Below are positions 54,279-64,000 of a stretch of DNA of 64,000 bases, one piece after another. Position 1 is the stretch's first letter. Every line of letters begins with the position of its first letter. The notes beneath the pieces were generated by a model. That model was given only the letters and a program-made list of their open reading frames with translations, was not told the origin of the DNA and did no database searches. Source of the stretch: Thereva unica. Lineage: Eukaryota; Arthropoda; Insecta; Diptera; Therevidae. The DNA lies in contig OX465282.1 of the NCBI GenBank assembly GCA_949987705.1, positions 10,094,501 through 10,158,500 on the forward strand. Direction: 5' to 3'. Both the position numbers and the translations under genes were made by a program.

Positions 54279-55221
54279 CTAGAGAGAAGAAGGAGATGCT
54301 TGCCTTCTGAATGCTGTGACTGTGCCTATTCTTTGGATGTAGTTAGGAAGACTATTCCAGGGCCTGAGCGAATGCACATAGAAAGAACGACTACCAATTA
54401 AGGAGAAATATGCGGGAATGAGAAATTCAATTGACCGCAGGGATTGGAGGGGCGTAAGGAAGTCGGAAAGATAAGACGGACTGTTAGTACGGAGAACTTT
54501 ACGCAGGAGGACCAATGCCGTAACATCAATAAAGTGAAAAAGGCCGCAACCCAGCAAGGAATTTTGCACACCAGACACATGATCAGATCTCCGCATGTGA
54601 AAAATAAACCTTAAACAATCGTTAAAAGCAACTTGGAGCCGCTGACGGCAAAATGAATCGAGGGATATATATACAAGGGCACCATAGAGGAAATGAGGTA
54701 GAACGAGGGACTTAACAAGTTTGAGGCGAATAGATGGCGATAAAAGACTAGAATATAGCCAGAGTTTGCGTAAAGTTCCATAGATCTTGGAGATCATAAG
54801 TGAAACATTTTTGCAACAGGATAGTTTGGAGTTAATAACAATACCAAGATTATTTATATAGTCAACAATAGGAAGAGGGGTATTATCAAGTAAGAGAGAT
54901 GGGATGTTGTCAGTAGACAAAGAGCGACGACTAAGAAATAGTACTTGGGATTTATTAGGATTGAGTTTAAGGAAATTGAAAGAGCACCATTCATTAATTT
55001 GGGATAAAGTACTATTGAAATCCGAAATACAGAGTTCAGCTGACTAGGAGGACATGATGTATACAGCTGGAGATCATCAGCATATAGATGAAAGGAGGAA
55101 CGATGGATAACAGAGGGAAGCTCATTGACATATAGCGAAAAAGAAGAGGGCCAAGTATAGAGCCTTGCGGAACTCCCAAAGGCACAGGTAGAAACGAGGA
55201 TTCAACATTGTGTATGGGCAC
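54279..55221 (-). pseudogene. LINE reverse transcriptase C-terminal part
   Basis: Reads PLGVPQGSILGPLLF near 55180 and, in another frame, SLYVNELPSV and HLYADDLQLYT (YADD) near 55090. A clean 213-codon frame at 54920-54279 follows: SLLLDNTPLPIVDYINNLGI, the thumb (KSLVLPHFLYGALVY), CLRFIFHMRRSDHVS, ending ASPSSL. Frame changes lie near 55140 and 54940. Everything upstream of the GVPQG motif, including the first catalytic Asp, is gone. The order and lack of RNase H suggest the Jockey/CR1 group, distinct from the 38.97-kb and 49.9-kb families. Confidence 0.85.
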
Positions 55222-55524
55222 AAAAAATTATTAAATCCCTTTGCAGCAATACAAAAACTGGCCCACGCTCCTGTCGTTTTTACGATGCGATGTAACCAAT
55301 GTGGAGGCCTTGAAAATATTACATACATTGAGAAAAGTCCGAGTTTCCTTGCCATCCAAAAAGCAAAAGAGGTTACTCAAAAAAGAATTTTTTTAGAGCA
55401 TTTTTTCTTTTCTAATAAACTACTTGAACTACTGAATACTGACATCTAAGGTTTGATTTTGCTTCAAAATATTTGCGGTTTCTCACCTAGAAAATGTTTT
55501 TAATAGAATGAATTTAGGTGGAAT

Positions 55525-55680
55525 TTTTGCAAGAATCTTGCAAGAAATCTTGCTCTGGGTCTTGTTCTTGCACAGTTAGTCTTGTTCTTGTTCTTGCAAG
55601 CATAACTAAGTCTTGTTCTTGTTCTTGTTCTTGCAAAATGTGCAAGAACAAGACAAGACTGCAAGAACAAGACCACTTTT
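55525..55680. repeat. CTTGTT-type minisatellite arm, right
   Basis: Mirror of the left arm: CTTGTTCTTG blocks, TTGCAAGCATAACTAAGTC, then GCAAGAACAAGACAAGACTG and GCTCATCACTA. Confidence 0.85.
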
Positions 55681-55691
55681 GCTCATCACTA

Positions 55692-55699
55692 CCCGCCGC
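55692..55699. repeat. 8-bp target duplication CCCGCCGC (right)
   Basis: Identical to 53229-53236. Confidence 0.92.
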
Positions 55700-56527
55700 A
55701 CTTCCTACAATAAGCTTGAAACACTTGCCTATTCCCGGTGACAAAAAATCAGGATGAATAGGTTAAGGTTTTTGTTTCTCTGGATAGGTTAATAAGATTC
55801 TGGAGGATACTTCGATCGAACTTGCGTCTCCTCCGATTGACCTTATGTTTGAACCAAAGAGAACAAATTTGCACGAGGCTCGCGAATGTAACAAAATTCA
55901 AAACAAAATTTTTTTTTAGCGCCTTCAATAACTTTCCTATGGNNNNNNNNNNNNNNNNNNNNNNNNNNNNNNNNNNNNNNNNNNNNNNNNNNNNNNNNNN
56001 NNNNNNNNNNNNNNNNNNNNNNNNNNNNNNNNNNNNNNNNNNNNNNNNNNNNNNNNNNNNNNNNNNNNNNNNNNNNNNNNNNNNNNNNNNNNNNNNNNNN
56101 NNNNNNNNNNNNNNNNNNNNNNNNNNNNNNNNNNNNNNNNNNGAAAGCATTATAACCCACTGGCAATTGCACTGAAAATCTGATTTTTATGTTATTTCAA
56201 AACGCTTAAAGTGTGCTGTTGTGACCTTATCCAATTGCGTAAGATGGCCAGTTTCACAGGTCGATTTAAGCTTTCCTTAACGGTCAATAAAAGCTGGAGT
56301 ACAATGATTCCGTTTTGTACCATTTTGTATAAATGTCAAAAGTCGGATTGTATGACTGGTTCTACACAGTCAGCTCCTTCCAATCAGGTATGTGAAGAGC
56401 TGCCTCCAGTGCGACCGGAAGCCCAATTAGCGCTTGGTGCGACGTTTTGTTACCACAACTCGTGTACCTGGATTATGGAGTGGTTGTTTGGTTGGGTGTG
56501 TAGACGCTTAAAGCGATCCTGTGGAGT
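55700..56527. other. No gene recognised; contains gap
   Basis: Open frames that cross the N gap are artefacts. The frame at 56211-56531 (106 codons) has no motif I recognise. Confidence 0.4.
55943..56142. other. Assembly gap (200 N)
   Basis: Exactly 200 consecutive N, so a scaffold gap of probably unknown true length. Confidence 0.99.
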
Positions 56528-57190
56528 TTAGGATCTGATCTCCAGTCTGGAAATCTCTTTTAAGTCTTCCAAAACGTAATTGCCTAAGTGCACTGACTGG
56601 ATTTAGCTAAACCCGAGCACTTACATAGGAAGTGAACAAGTGTTTCTCTCTCGTTCGTCTCCCCGCAGCTACGACAACAGACGTTGAACGGGATGCCCAG
56701 CTTCTGGCAGCGGGATCTTATCTGGCTTAATGTCCCGTGATGATTGCCGTGGTTCTAGCAATATCTCGTCGGGGTCTGTTTAAGAGGAACATTGTTTTCT
56801 CTGTTAGAAGTCGGCCAAGTCGCCTCAGATCGGAGTCGAAAATACCAGGTCAGCATCCATCTCGACTTCCGAGCTCCGGGGAGAGACTCCCTGCTTGGCT
56901 AGAAATTATGCTTTCGCGTTCTCTCTATGTTCCTATGACCGAGAACCCAGACGAGAATCACCTTGTGCTTTCTACCAAGCCTATCTAGCTCAGCTCTACA
57001 TCGCTCCACTAACTTCGAGTGCATCATTACAGAATCCAGAGCTTCTATGGATGTCTATCAAAATTCTAATACTTCATCTTTCTGTAGGTTCTAAGTTCAT
57101 TGTCTGGCAGGAACTGTTGGTGGTCTCTAGATAAACCTCTGCTCCGACGCCCTCTGACGTCGGTGAATATTCGTACATCTGTAACGGCGG
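56528..57190 (-). pseudogene. LINE RNase H and C-terminal zinc segment
   Basis: Minus strand begins near 57190 with a degraded first RNase H motif (RIFTDV, then SEGVGAEVYLE in the next frame). HKVILVWVLGHRNIE follows near 56960, where the histidine of the WxxGHxGxxGNE motif remains but GNEKAD is mutated. The C-terminal Cys/His segment is CCRSCGETNERETLVHFLCK, and the frame ends EISRLEIRS at 56528. This is the end of an R1/I/Jockey-type ORF2. Several stops and frame changes make it non-functional. The RT part is missing. Confidence 0.82.
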
Positions 57191-58117
57191 GCTTATAAAT
57201 ATACCCGATAGGCACTTCCTAATTGCAATTTTTATAGTAAAATTAAAAAAGTACTGCGTATTATGGGAAATTTTTTTGGGAAAAAGGGAAGCCTATGAAA
57301 ATGGGAGTGATTGTGGGACCTTCTCGGAGTTAATTCACTACCAGGAAGACAGGATAGGCTACTGATCAAGAAGGGCCTCGAAGAGGAAGGCGAATTTTGA
57401 AAATTTTGTTGCAATCAGGTGCAGCCCTTGAAGATAGAGAACTCCGGACTATATGCAAAAAAGAATAATTGTCGTGTTTTGCGGACTAGGCGAAAAGGGG
57501 GTCAGGCCCCAAAACTGTAAGGCGATCAAAAACTGTAAGTAATTTGTTAAATTTGTTGGTGAGAAACGGAGCTTTCAGGAGATAGACCGCCGAGGTGTAG
57601 GCCAAACTGAAGACGACCTTTGGAAAAAAAAGTATTTTGTTCTGGTGACCTGCGAGCCTATCTTGGAGTGAGGCTGGATTCGGATTTGGAAGGCCAGAAG
57701 GAAGATTCTGAAGACGTGACAGTTAATTTTTTGCTTATGGTGTCTTAAATGATGGGGAACAGGATTTTTTTCTTTTTAATTTTATTAAGTTTTATTTCTT
57801 TTTAATTATATTAAGATGAGTTATTCATGTAGTAATTAAGAATTTGTGAATTTTGATTTTTTTCCCTTCCTTGTTTGATTCCCTTGTGTCGATTTTTTTT
57901 CCCGAGCCACCAGATAGAATTTGAGTTTTTTTTGTGTGTTGAAGTTATTGTTTTCGCTCACGGGTGAGGAATCTCCACAACCAATGGTGATTAGTAGTGG
58001 TGTTATTATAAAATAAATATAAATAAATGTAAATAAAGGTTATAGTACCATAGTTTGTGCGAGTCCTCATATGTGCAAACCCGCAGTGACGTATTCTAGT
58101 GGCCTGTAAATTATTTT
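57191..58117. other. No gene recognised
   Basis: Mixed-composition spacer with no supported coding feature. Confidence 0.45.
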
Positions 58118-59138
58118 GTAAAAAATAGTTTAAAAAAGCTAAAAAATACGCTTTTATTTTAAAATGAACGAAAAAGGAAAAATAATTTTGAATGTAAAGT
58201 TTTTATTGCTTCAGCTAGTATATGGAAACAACCTACCGTTCAAAATGTAAAAATGCGTGGGGCTCTTTACCTATATTCATATATATGCCACATATTTTAT
58301 TAACATCGCATTCGCCCCACGCTTTTTTACATTTTGAAAGGTAGGTTGTTTCCATATACTAGCTGAAGCAATAAAAACTTTACATTCAAAATTATTTTTC
58401 CTTTTTCGTTCATTTTAAAATAAAAGCGTATTTTTTAGTTTTTTTAAACTATTTTTTTTATTTTCTACTTTTTAGTCTATTGACGTGACAACGTCTTATA
58501 AATCGGTATACCCTGGGAGTCATTCGCAAAAAAGTTATCACAAAATTCTCCGTTACCTTAAGACTCATCGCTCTGTTCGAGTCTCAAGTATCAAGTCTTA
58601 AGTCTCAACTCTCAGCTCTCAACTCTCAAGTCTCAACTCTCAAGTCTCAAGACGTTGTCACGTAAAAACTTCGCCCGTATAAGGACTTTACAGGCAACCA
58701 GGTAATTTTATATGTATTCCCCCATATTATATTTAAAATGATGTCACTCAGCTTACTGTACTACACTCTTCATAAGCTTTTATTTGATACCCATACCAAG
58801 CGCGTTGTAAAGAAAAAGCTGATCCACATTTTGGGTTCGTCGTCATTTTGTTTCGGCCGCCATTTTGAATTTGGAGTGACTCCACATAGATAATAGTATT
58901 CTACTTGTCATACCCTTTCATTAGATACCCATATCGGGGGTCGGGGAGCACAATTGCAAAATTCGGCCGCCATCTTGGAACCGCCATCTTGATTTTTTTT
59001 TAAAATGGTCAGATTGCATTGTCATCTAAACTAAACATGTATGCAAAATTTCAGCTTAATCGGAAACCGGGAAGTTTGTCAAATTTAACTTCCAAGATTT
59101 TATTACATAGTTACAAGTGAAGCTAATAAAAGCGTATT
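58118..59138 (+). mobile_element. Palindromic repeat family X, copy C
   Basis: Begins with a long hairpin (arms about 58118-58263 and 58316-58462, about 145 bp each). The body has GATACCCATA, GGCCGCCATTTTGAAT, GGCCGCCATCTTGGAACCGC, GTCAGATTGCATTGTCATC, AAATTTCAGCTTAATCGGAA. It ends AATAAAAGCGTATT at 59125-59138, the inverse of AATACGCTTTTATT at 58146. A 181-bp MITE is inserted at 58483-58663. Non-coding. Two related copies are at 42596-43240 (minus) and 59720-60494. Confidence 0.78.
58483..58663. mobile_element. Short MITE with ACGTGACAACGTCT ends
   Basis: Same 14-bp inverted ends as 7102-7611. The interior contains reiterated CTCAACTCTCAAGT motifs (58590-58650) instead of the 184-bp repeat. 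It interrupts family X copy C at a place where copy D has no insertion. Confidence 0.72.
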
Positions 59139-59719
59139 AAAAATTGGACAGTCCAAATAAATAACATCGATTACACCGACGATATGGGCACATATTGGGA
59201 CGAAATTCACATTATCCCACTGTCCTACAACAAGTAAACTATTCATCATTGACAGAAGACCTAAGATTGCGGAAACTAAGAATTAACAGTGTTAACGATA
59301 GAAAAGAAATAGAACTGCTAGCCATAAAAACGAGGAAAAGGGACATCATAACAACCTCGACGCTGGGAATTAGCAGCATCATTGTCATCATTGCACTACT
59401 TTACCTGTACCGTAAATCAACCAAAAAGGATCATCCAGTCATCTGCAACATTCCTCAACGTCCATCAGAAGAACCCACAGCAGGAAGAAGCTCTTTTGGC
59501 CCTCGCTGCATTCTGAAGGAGGGAGGAGTTATGTTACCACAATAGAATAGATAAATATAACCCTTATAGTAATGTTCCCACATTAAATATAACGTAAGCA
59601 TAATTCTTTCATTGCCATTAAATTTTTGTTCTGTAAATTTCCATAGAATTTGTCTGGACGGTTTCCGCCGATGCAATTTCTCTCTTTAGCAAATTGTTAT
59701 AATAAATTTTACCTTAGAG
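59139..59719. other. Spacer with one unassigned open frame
   Basis: The frame at 59195-59545 (116 codons) holds a hydrophobic segment (STLGISSIIVIIALLYLY) preceded by basic residues (KTRKRD) and followed by RKSTKK, so it could encode a single-pass membrane tail. I recognise no family. A short basic-flanked membrane segment could be the end of a retroelement envelope-like protein or pure chance. Confidence 0.25.
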
Positions 59720-60494
59720 ATGGGAACAACCTACGTTTCGAAATGTAAAAAAACGTGGGGCTCCTTAGCTATTTCCTTATTTTATTAACATTGGAACTTT
59801 TCGTTAGCGCCCCACGCTTTTTTACATTTCGAAACGTAGGTTGTTCCCATATACTGGCTGGAGCAATACAAATTTTACATTAAAAATTATTTTTTACTTT
59901 TTAGCTAATTTTAAATTAAAAGCGTATTTTTTGGTTTTTTTAAACTATATATTTTATTTTCTACTTTTTAGTCTATTATATGGCTTCTACCATTTTCTTG
60001 TCACCACCATCTTAGATTTAAAATGGTGTATCAGTCAGCACTTTTCCCACCTTGGCTTCGGTGGGACCTCATAGTCTACATCATTTAATGAACTCTAGCT
60101 CTTTATGCTACTTGGCTCAATCATCAGACTCCTTCATACACTTTCATTTGATACCCAAACCGAGTGGGTTTTAAAGAAAAAGGTAATCGCCATTCCGCTA
60201 TTTTGTGTTGGCCGCTATTTTGAATTTAGAATTACGCTACGCAGCTAATTGTATTGTAGTTGGCATACCCATCCATTTGATACCCATGTCGGGGGGTCGG
60301 CGAACGCAATTGCAAAATTCAGCCGCCATCCTGGACCCGTCATCTTGATTTTTTTACAAAATAGTCAGATTACATTGTCATCCAAACTAAACGTGTGTGC
60401 AAAATTTCAGCTCAATCGGAAACCGGGAAGTGGGTCAAATTTAACTTACAAGATTTTATTACATAGTTACAAGTGAAGCTAATAAAAGCGTATT
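59720..60494 (+). mobile_element. Palindromic repeat family X, copy D
   Basis: Inner hairpin arms 59720-59761 and 59808-59850 (GGGAACAACCTACGTTTCGA and complement) are near-perfect. The family X body follows (TTTCATTTGATACCC, TCGGGGGGTCGG, GTCAGATTACATTGTCATCC) and ends AATAAAAGCGTATT at 60481-60494. The outer left arm seen in copy C is lost. Confidence 0.78.
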
Positions 60495-60879
60495 AAAAAG
60501 GCAAGCTGATCAGCCTGCCAACCTGCCTTCACAGAGTTTTTCGTTTCGATTCGAAGTAATGTTACGTTATCAAGTAAAAGTACGTTTGTAATATCTTGTG
60601 TGTTCTTGAGTGTTGGTACATATATATGTTGGGTTGTTACTAAACCATTCTTTGTAACCAAATTTTTTTTTCTTTTGATTTTTTTAGGATTATTTTCATT
60701 TTCAGCATAATGGAATAGGTGCAACAGTGGCATAGCAGAGGGCGATACTCCTCGCCTTGAAACTCCCGATGGTAGGCACCTTGCTCCCCCGGACAGTGCA
60801 CTGCGCTAGACTGATGATGGAAGGTGCCCTCCGTACAGTAAGTGGTGATGCATCAACGAATGTGGTATCCCGGGAACTC
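60495..60879. other. No gene recognised
   Basis: No supported feature before the dispersed repeat at 60880. Confidence 0.4.
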
Positions 60880-61035
60880 CCCACCACGACCCGTCGACGA
60901 GAAGCCTTGTTCACGGGAGACCCAAGATGCTGCATTTGGGGGAATTCATTTTGTCGCCCCGATGAAATTTATAGTTTTTGTGTGAGAGTCGGAAGTTGGC
61001 CACTTCTGGGCCCCCAACCGAGACTTTCATTACAC
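60880..61035 (+). repeat. Unidentified dispersed repeat, copy 2
   Basis: Related to 34585-34760. The frame at 60757-61080 (107 codons) covers it and includes TTTRRREALFTGDP and CVRVGSWPLLGPQP, paralleling TLRRAALLWRP and VCGSEVGVYG in the first copy. No family recognised. Confidence 0.5.
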
Positions 61036-61639
61036 ATCGAACTTTCGCAGGACGCCTTCGTTTCATTACTTTCTTCTTGAGGGCAGTTCGACGGAAAAAT
61101 CCTTGCTAAAGGCTAATCTAGGCGAAGGTAGTCGATGGTTGTAGCGACCATACCCTCAGGCAGCAAATTGCCATCCCCGTAGGGTTTTGAGGTTCGGGCC
61201 CCGGATGGCTTCAGTTATATTCCTTTATCGGCTAACGAATGGCAAGACAGGCTCAGGTTTCTTAAGAAGCCGAATGTCATTTAGAGTAACTACAACCTGA
61301 GAGTCCTGGTTGTTAGTTCTGGGACGTTGCTGAGGTCTTTGCCGTAAATCTTGACTGTTCCGAGGCCTAATTTGCGATTCCATAAAAACAAGAATTGTTT
61401 TCCGAGAAGCGGTTGTCAACCTTTCGCCCAACCTCTAACCTGCAGGATCGGATCCGTGAATTATACCCTGTCCAGGTGGTCCAGCTATACCCCGGGCACT
61501 GGGTGCGTCCGTTGTCGGTTGGTTATCCAAGAGGCATCAACGAGGAAGTGACGGTACGATTATGCCCTCCAACGCAGCGCTATTTTAGATTGATTGGACT
61601 ACCGGGATATTTTGTACCTTTGGTCATATGCGCCCAGCC
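61036..61639. other. No gene recognised
   Basis: Precedes a LINE fragment. Part of the open frame at 61395-61784 upstream of the LINE homology (IRELYPVQVVQLYPGHWV) has no recognised origin. Confidence 0.4.
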
Positions 61640-61935
61640 CTACTCAAAAACAATGCTAACGTGGCTAAACAAGTTTCAGGACAGCGCCAACAAACTTACT
61701 GGTGATGGTACTTTTGGCTCCATCAATGACTCATTAAACCACCGAAGTAGTGTAGCAGGCCTCACGAAATTGTATTGCTATTAATGTGACAACTATTCCA
61801 CTGAAATTGTCTCCCTCCTTTTGTCTGCACGGCAATATTATTCCCGCAACACAAGATTGGCCCATTCGGCTCGATGGACTGGTGATAGTACAAAGGATGA
61901 TCCTTATGCCTGATCTCCTCTTCTATCATTTAAAC
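61640..61935 (+). pseudogene. LINE fragment, internally deleted
   Basis: LTWLNKFQDSANKLTGDGTF and SINDSLNHRSSVAGLTKLY, a stop, then NYSTEIVSLLLSARQYYSRN and TRLAHSA align with the C-terminal region of the minus-strand RT at 49943-51073 (LACLDKVQNRALKLIGDGSF, DCSTEIQDLLPTRQYFSRN). The homology then jumps straight to the 3' tail (ATGGACTGGT, AGTACAAAGGATGATCCTTA), skipping about 60 codons. It contains a stop and lacks all catalytic motifs. Confidence 0.83.
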
Positions 61936-62844
61936 CAAGCTTATTACATGAGACTGCTTTATGACCTGAATAGTTTGTCAGTCTAGTAGTACAAGGGGTC
62001 TCATTCATAATGTTCGGTCTTCCACATGAAAAGATATATTAAAAAATATGAAATTCATCCTAATTACTTTGTTTCGTCTTAAAACTGCCACCCACTCCCC
62101 CTAAAACTGTCAAAACAATGCAAAATCCCACCGCAAAATTAAAAAGGAATAAAAATTACCTTTTACCCCGTCTAATGGCGCACCACAATGGTTTTCATTA
62201 TGCGATAATAGGAAAATTGTGGCTTTCCATTTAATTATTATTTGAGCGCAATTACAAAGTTTCATGCATTTGAGCAAATATTAAAAAATTGTATTTGTGA
62301 AACATTTCTCTAAAATTTTATGTTTGCTGTCGTTGTTTTTCGTATCTGCATACGACAGCAAATCATATCTTGACCTATTTCCCAGAATTCGTCATTGTAT
62401 TTATATTTAGCACAATTAGAAACTTTTTACTATCGAACTGCTGCTGGTGGATGGCAAACAGGACTTTAAAATGTTGCAGAAGTTTGTAAAACTTGTTAAT
62501 GGCGTGTTTTTTGTTTATTTGTTGAGAAATGAGAAGGAAAGTTTTAATGCTTTAATGTTATTAAATATTGTTTTGAAAATGGTAGAAATAGTGGAGAAAA
62601 ACTCTTTTTCTACTTCTAAGGAAATTATGAACAACCGTCAAGGATATATTATTTCAGTGGTTGTTTGTTGTGCTTTTTAGTAATAAATGAAATTGTAGAT
62701 GCCTTCTGTGGATAAAATGGCCAGTGGAGTAGGAACGCCTTTTGTATGAAGAAAATGTAACTTGAACATTTATAATATCATTTTGTAATTTTGGTGGTAC
62801 GAAGAAACGAAGAAAATACACTAGAAATTTCACCTGATAGTGAT
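61936..62844. other. No gene recognised
   Basis: AT-rich. The frame at 62447-62680 (77 codons) has no motif. Confidence 0.45.
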
Positions 62845-63660
62845 TCTGCAGCCGGCGGGACGGTCTCGCCAGAGAAGTTTACGTGGCAAGCGGTCATCAT
62901 TCATTCGGCAAACATGTTCGAACCACCGTAGTCGACGTTTTTGCATTTCTTATTCGATTAGTGTCTGCTAATTGCATCTTTGTCGACTGTCTCGTTTCGA
63001 AGGCGTAGTGAGACATCGATTATCTGCCTTCGATGCGTCCGTTGTGAGCACTTTGGTCTTTTCTGCATTGATGTTTAACCCGTATGACTGTATAATGCGG
63101 AAAATGTCGTATGAAATGCCCGTTCCTTCGGCATCCATGTCGCCGAACATTAAGTTACGAAGTTGTACTCTTGAATAAGTTGGATGATTCTCAATGGCAC
63201 GTGTTCGGTTTCCACGACTCTCCACAAGCTGTTCCAATCGATGCAATCGAAAGCGGATTTGAAATCGATGAAAACGACGACAATTCATTTGCCACAACCA
63301 GTTCTTTCTTCGAATTCGTGCGAATATTTGATCAATGCATCCTCGGTGTGGTCTAAATCCCGCCCGATCTTTCCGGTTCGTTTGCTCTCGATGTTTCTGT
63401 AGCCTCGATTGTATGATTTTCGTAAATACTTTGCCGACGATCGAAAAGAGGCTAATACCGCGATAATTCTTGCATTCCCGACTGTCGCCTTTCTTCAAAA
63501 TTGGGACAACGATCGCGTTCTTCCACGCCGAAGGGACACGATCCCAATACCATATGTGTGTTATGAGGACATGAAGTCGTTGTGATAAGACATCACCTCC
63601 GGATTTTATCATCTCAGCGGTTACTTGATCTATTCCCGGCGCTTTTCCATTTTTCTATAT
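62845..63660 (-). pseudogene. LINE reverse transcriptase remnant (RTE-like group)
   Basis: Minus strand: KAPGIDQVTAEMIKSGGD, then WKNAIVVPILKKGDSRECKN, YRGISLFSIVGKVFTKI, RAGFRPHRGCIDQIFA, followed by a compressed region (FRLHRLEQLVESRGNRTRA). It then jumps to GLNINAEKTKVL and, past a frame change, WFEHVCRMNDDRLPRKLLW and DRPAG at about 62860. The segment that should carry the first catalytic Asp is frameshifted and the YADD region is deleted, so it is inactive. The C-terminal RMNDDRLPRK motif is typical of RTE-like LINEs found in many arthropods. Confidence 0.87.
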
Positions 63661-63671
63661 TCTCCATTTCC

Positions 63672-64000
63672 ATTCAAGAACTATGTAAGGTCGTAGCTCA
63701 CTTCCGCACACTCTCTCTCTTAACCCATTTATCCACGTTTGAGAAAAGACTAAGGGTCCACCGACTCCTAACAGACTCGTCTGATTTTCCTTGTAGTTAA
63801 ATTACAGATTCGCAGTGCGTCATCTGTCGCCATACTGAATTCGTGTCCCCTCTAACATATTCTTGATCATAAAGGCGCATGCTTTCTCTCGCCAGTACCT
63901 CTATGGGTATAATTCCCGCTATCACGCACGCCGAATCGTTGGATATGATCCTTTATGCGCAGCCCGGCGAAGGTAGTTTAAGCTGGAGTCAGATACATGC
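63672..64000 (-). pseudogene. R1-like LINE ORF2 C-terminal fragment
   Basis: Minus strand from the window edge, spread over frames: LRRAAHKGSYPTIRR, NYTHRGTGERKHA, and ESVRSRWTLSLFSNVDKWVK near 63740. The last resembles the GRWTxRLIPxxxxWVxR segment that follows the RT thumb in R1/TRAS-type ORF2. Cut by the right edge of the window and full of frame changes. Clade assignment rests on that one segment. Confidence 0.5.

Larger units (their letters stand above)
53798..55221 (-). mobile_element. LINE copy with TAAAA tail
   Basis: Minus-strand, 5'-truncated LINE. Its 3' end is a TAAAA-repeat tail (plus-strand TTATTTTATTTTATTTTATT from about 53798). It includes a degenerate RT and a 95-bp tandem triplication in the 3' region. 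Its tail type differs from the A-tailed LINE at 49868, so it is a different family. Confidence 0.8.
53237..55691. mobile_element. hAT-like element with CTTGTT-repeat arms
   Basis: Perfect 14-bp inverted ends TAGTGATGAGCAAA are flanked by a perfect 8-bp duplication CCCGCCGC, fitting hAT. Inside each end are inverted arms built from GAACAA/CTTGTT hexamers (about 53250-53480 and 55525-55680), including the shared block TTGCAAGCATA-CTAAGTC. The interior has no recognisable transposase, but a LINE (53798-55221) makes up more than half of it. Without the LINE the element is about 1.0 kb. Confidence 0.88.

Noticed and set aside
55749..56175. Open frames of 109-133 codons crossing the gap
   Set aside because: They consist mainly of undetermined residues from the run of N.

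Overview
This window looks like a transposon-dense stretch of an animal genome, most likely an arthropod and probably an insect. The reasons are low GC background, a 59-bp GT-AG intron, short TTAGG-type runs, a Lep1-like Helitron, Tc1, hAT, Tigger, Jockey, RTE, R1, copia and gypsy relatives, and a 200-bp run of N typical of a draft scaffold. I cannot name the species. I see no convincing host gene, no functional tRNA or rRNA gene and no CRISPR array. Nearly every coding signal is a transposase, reverse transcriptase, integrase or RNase H, and almost all are broken by stops, frameshifts or truncation.

Layout. 0.4-1.4 kb: dead Tc1-like transposase. 1.7-2.0 kb: a 63-bp-arm palindrome holding a SINE tail. 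6.8-10.1 kb: a hAT element with a spliced but frameshifted transposase, interrupted by a MITE containing 184-bp tandem repeats. 10.6-15.8 kb: a minus-strand Helitron-like element split by a 3.65-kb foldback element. The foldback has ~757-bp, nearly identical inverted arms, ends CACAGTG/CACTGTG, is flanked by the 5-bp repeat CGCCG, and has a core of ~267 copies of an 8-bp unit (AATGCGGS) arranged head-to-head. 16.4-18.3 kb: a diverged relative of the foldback arm, then a copia pol fragment. 18.7-19.9 kb: gypsy integrase fragment split by a MITE. 21.5-23.7 kb: RTE-like LINE split by a MITE. 24.1-26.5 kb: a complete hAT with a perfect 8-bp target duplication and one stop in its transposase. 28.7 and 36.0 kb: two near full-length tRNA-headed SINEs. 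39.0-41.3 kb: the best-preserved reading frame in the window, a 640-residue Jockey-like reverse transcriptase. 47.4-51.5 kb: LINE fragments and a second foldback-like structure invaded by a LINE. 53.2-55.7 kb: a hAT-like element with CTTGTT-repeat arms and a perfect 8-bp duplication, invaded by another LINE. 56.5-64 kb: LINE RNase H and RT remnants and several copies of a palindromic repeat family.

How the parts relate. The window records layered insertions: foldback into Helitron, LINE into hAT-like element, Tigger MITE into palindromic repeat, MITEs into LINE and gypsy coding regions, and a SINE into a palindrome arm. Two relationships stand out. The SINE and one LINE family share a similar 3' end, as expected of a SINE that borrows a LINE's machinery. 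A second set of dispersed repeats carries a 5S rRNA-like segment including the internal promoter region. The strongest candidate for something undescribed is the CACAGTG-ended foldback element with the 8-bp array.
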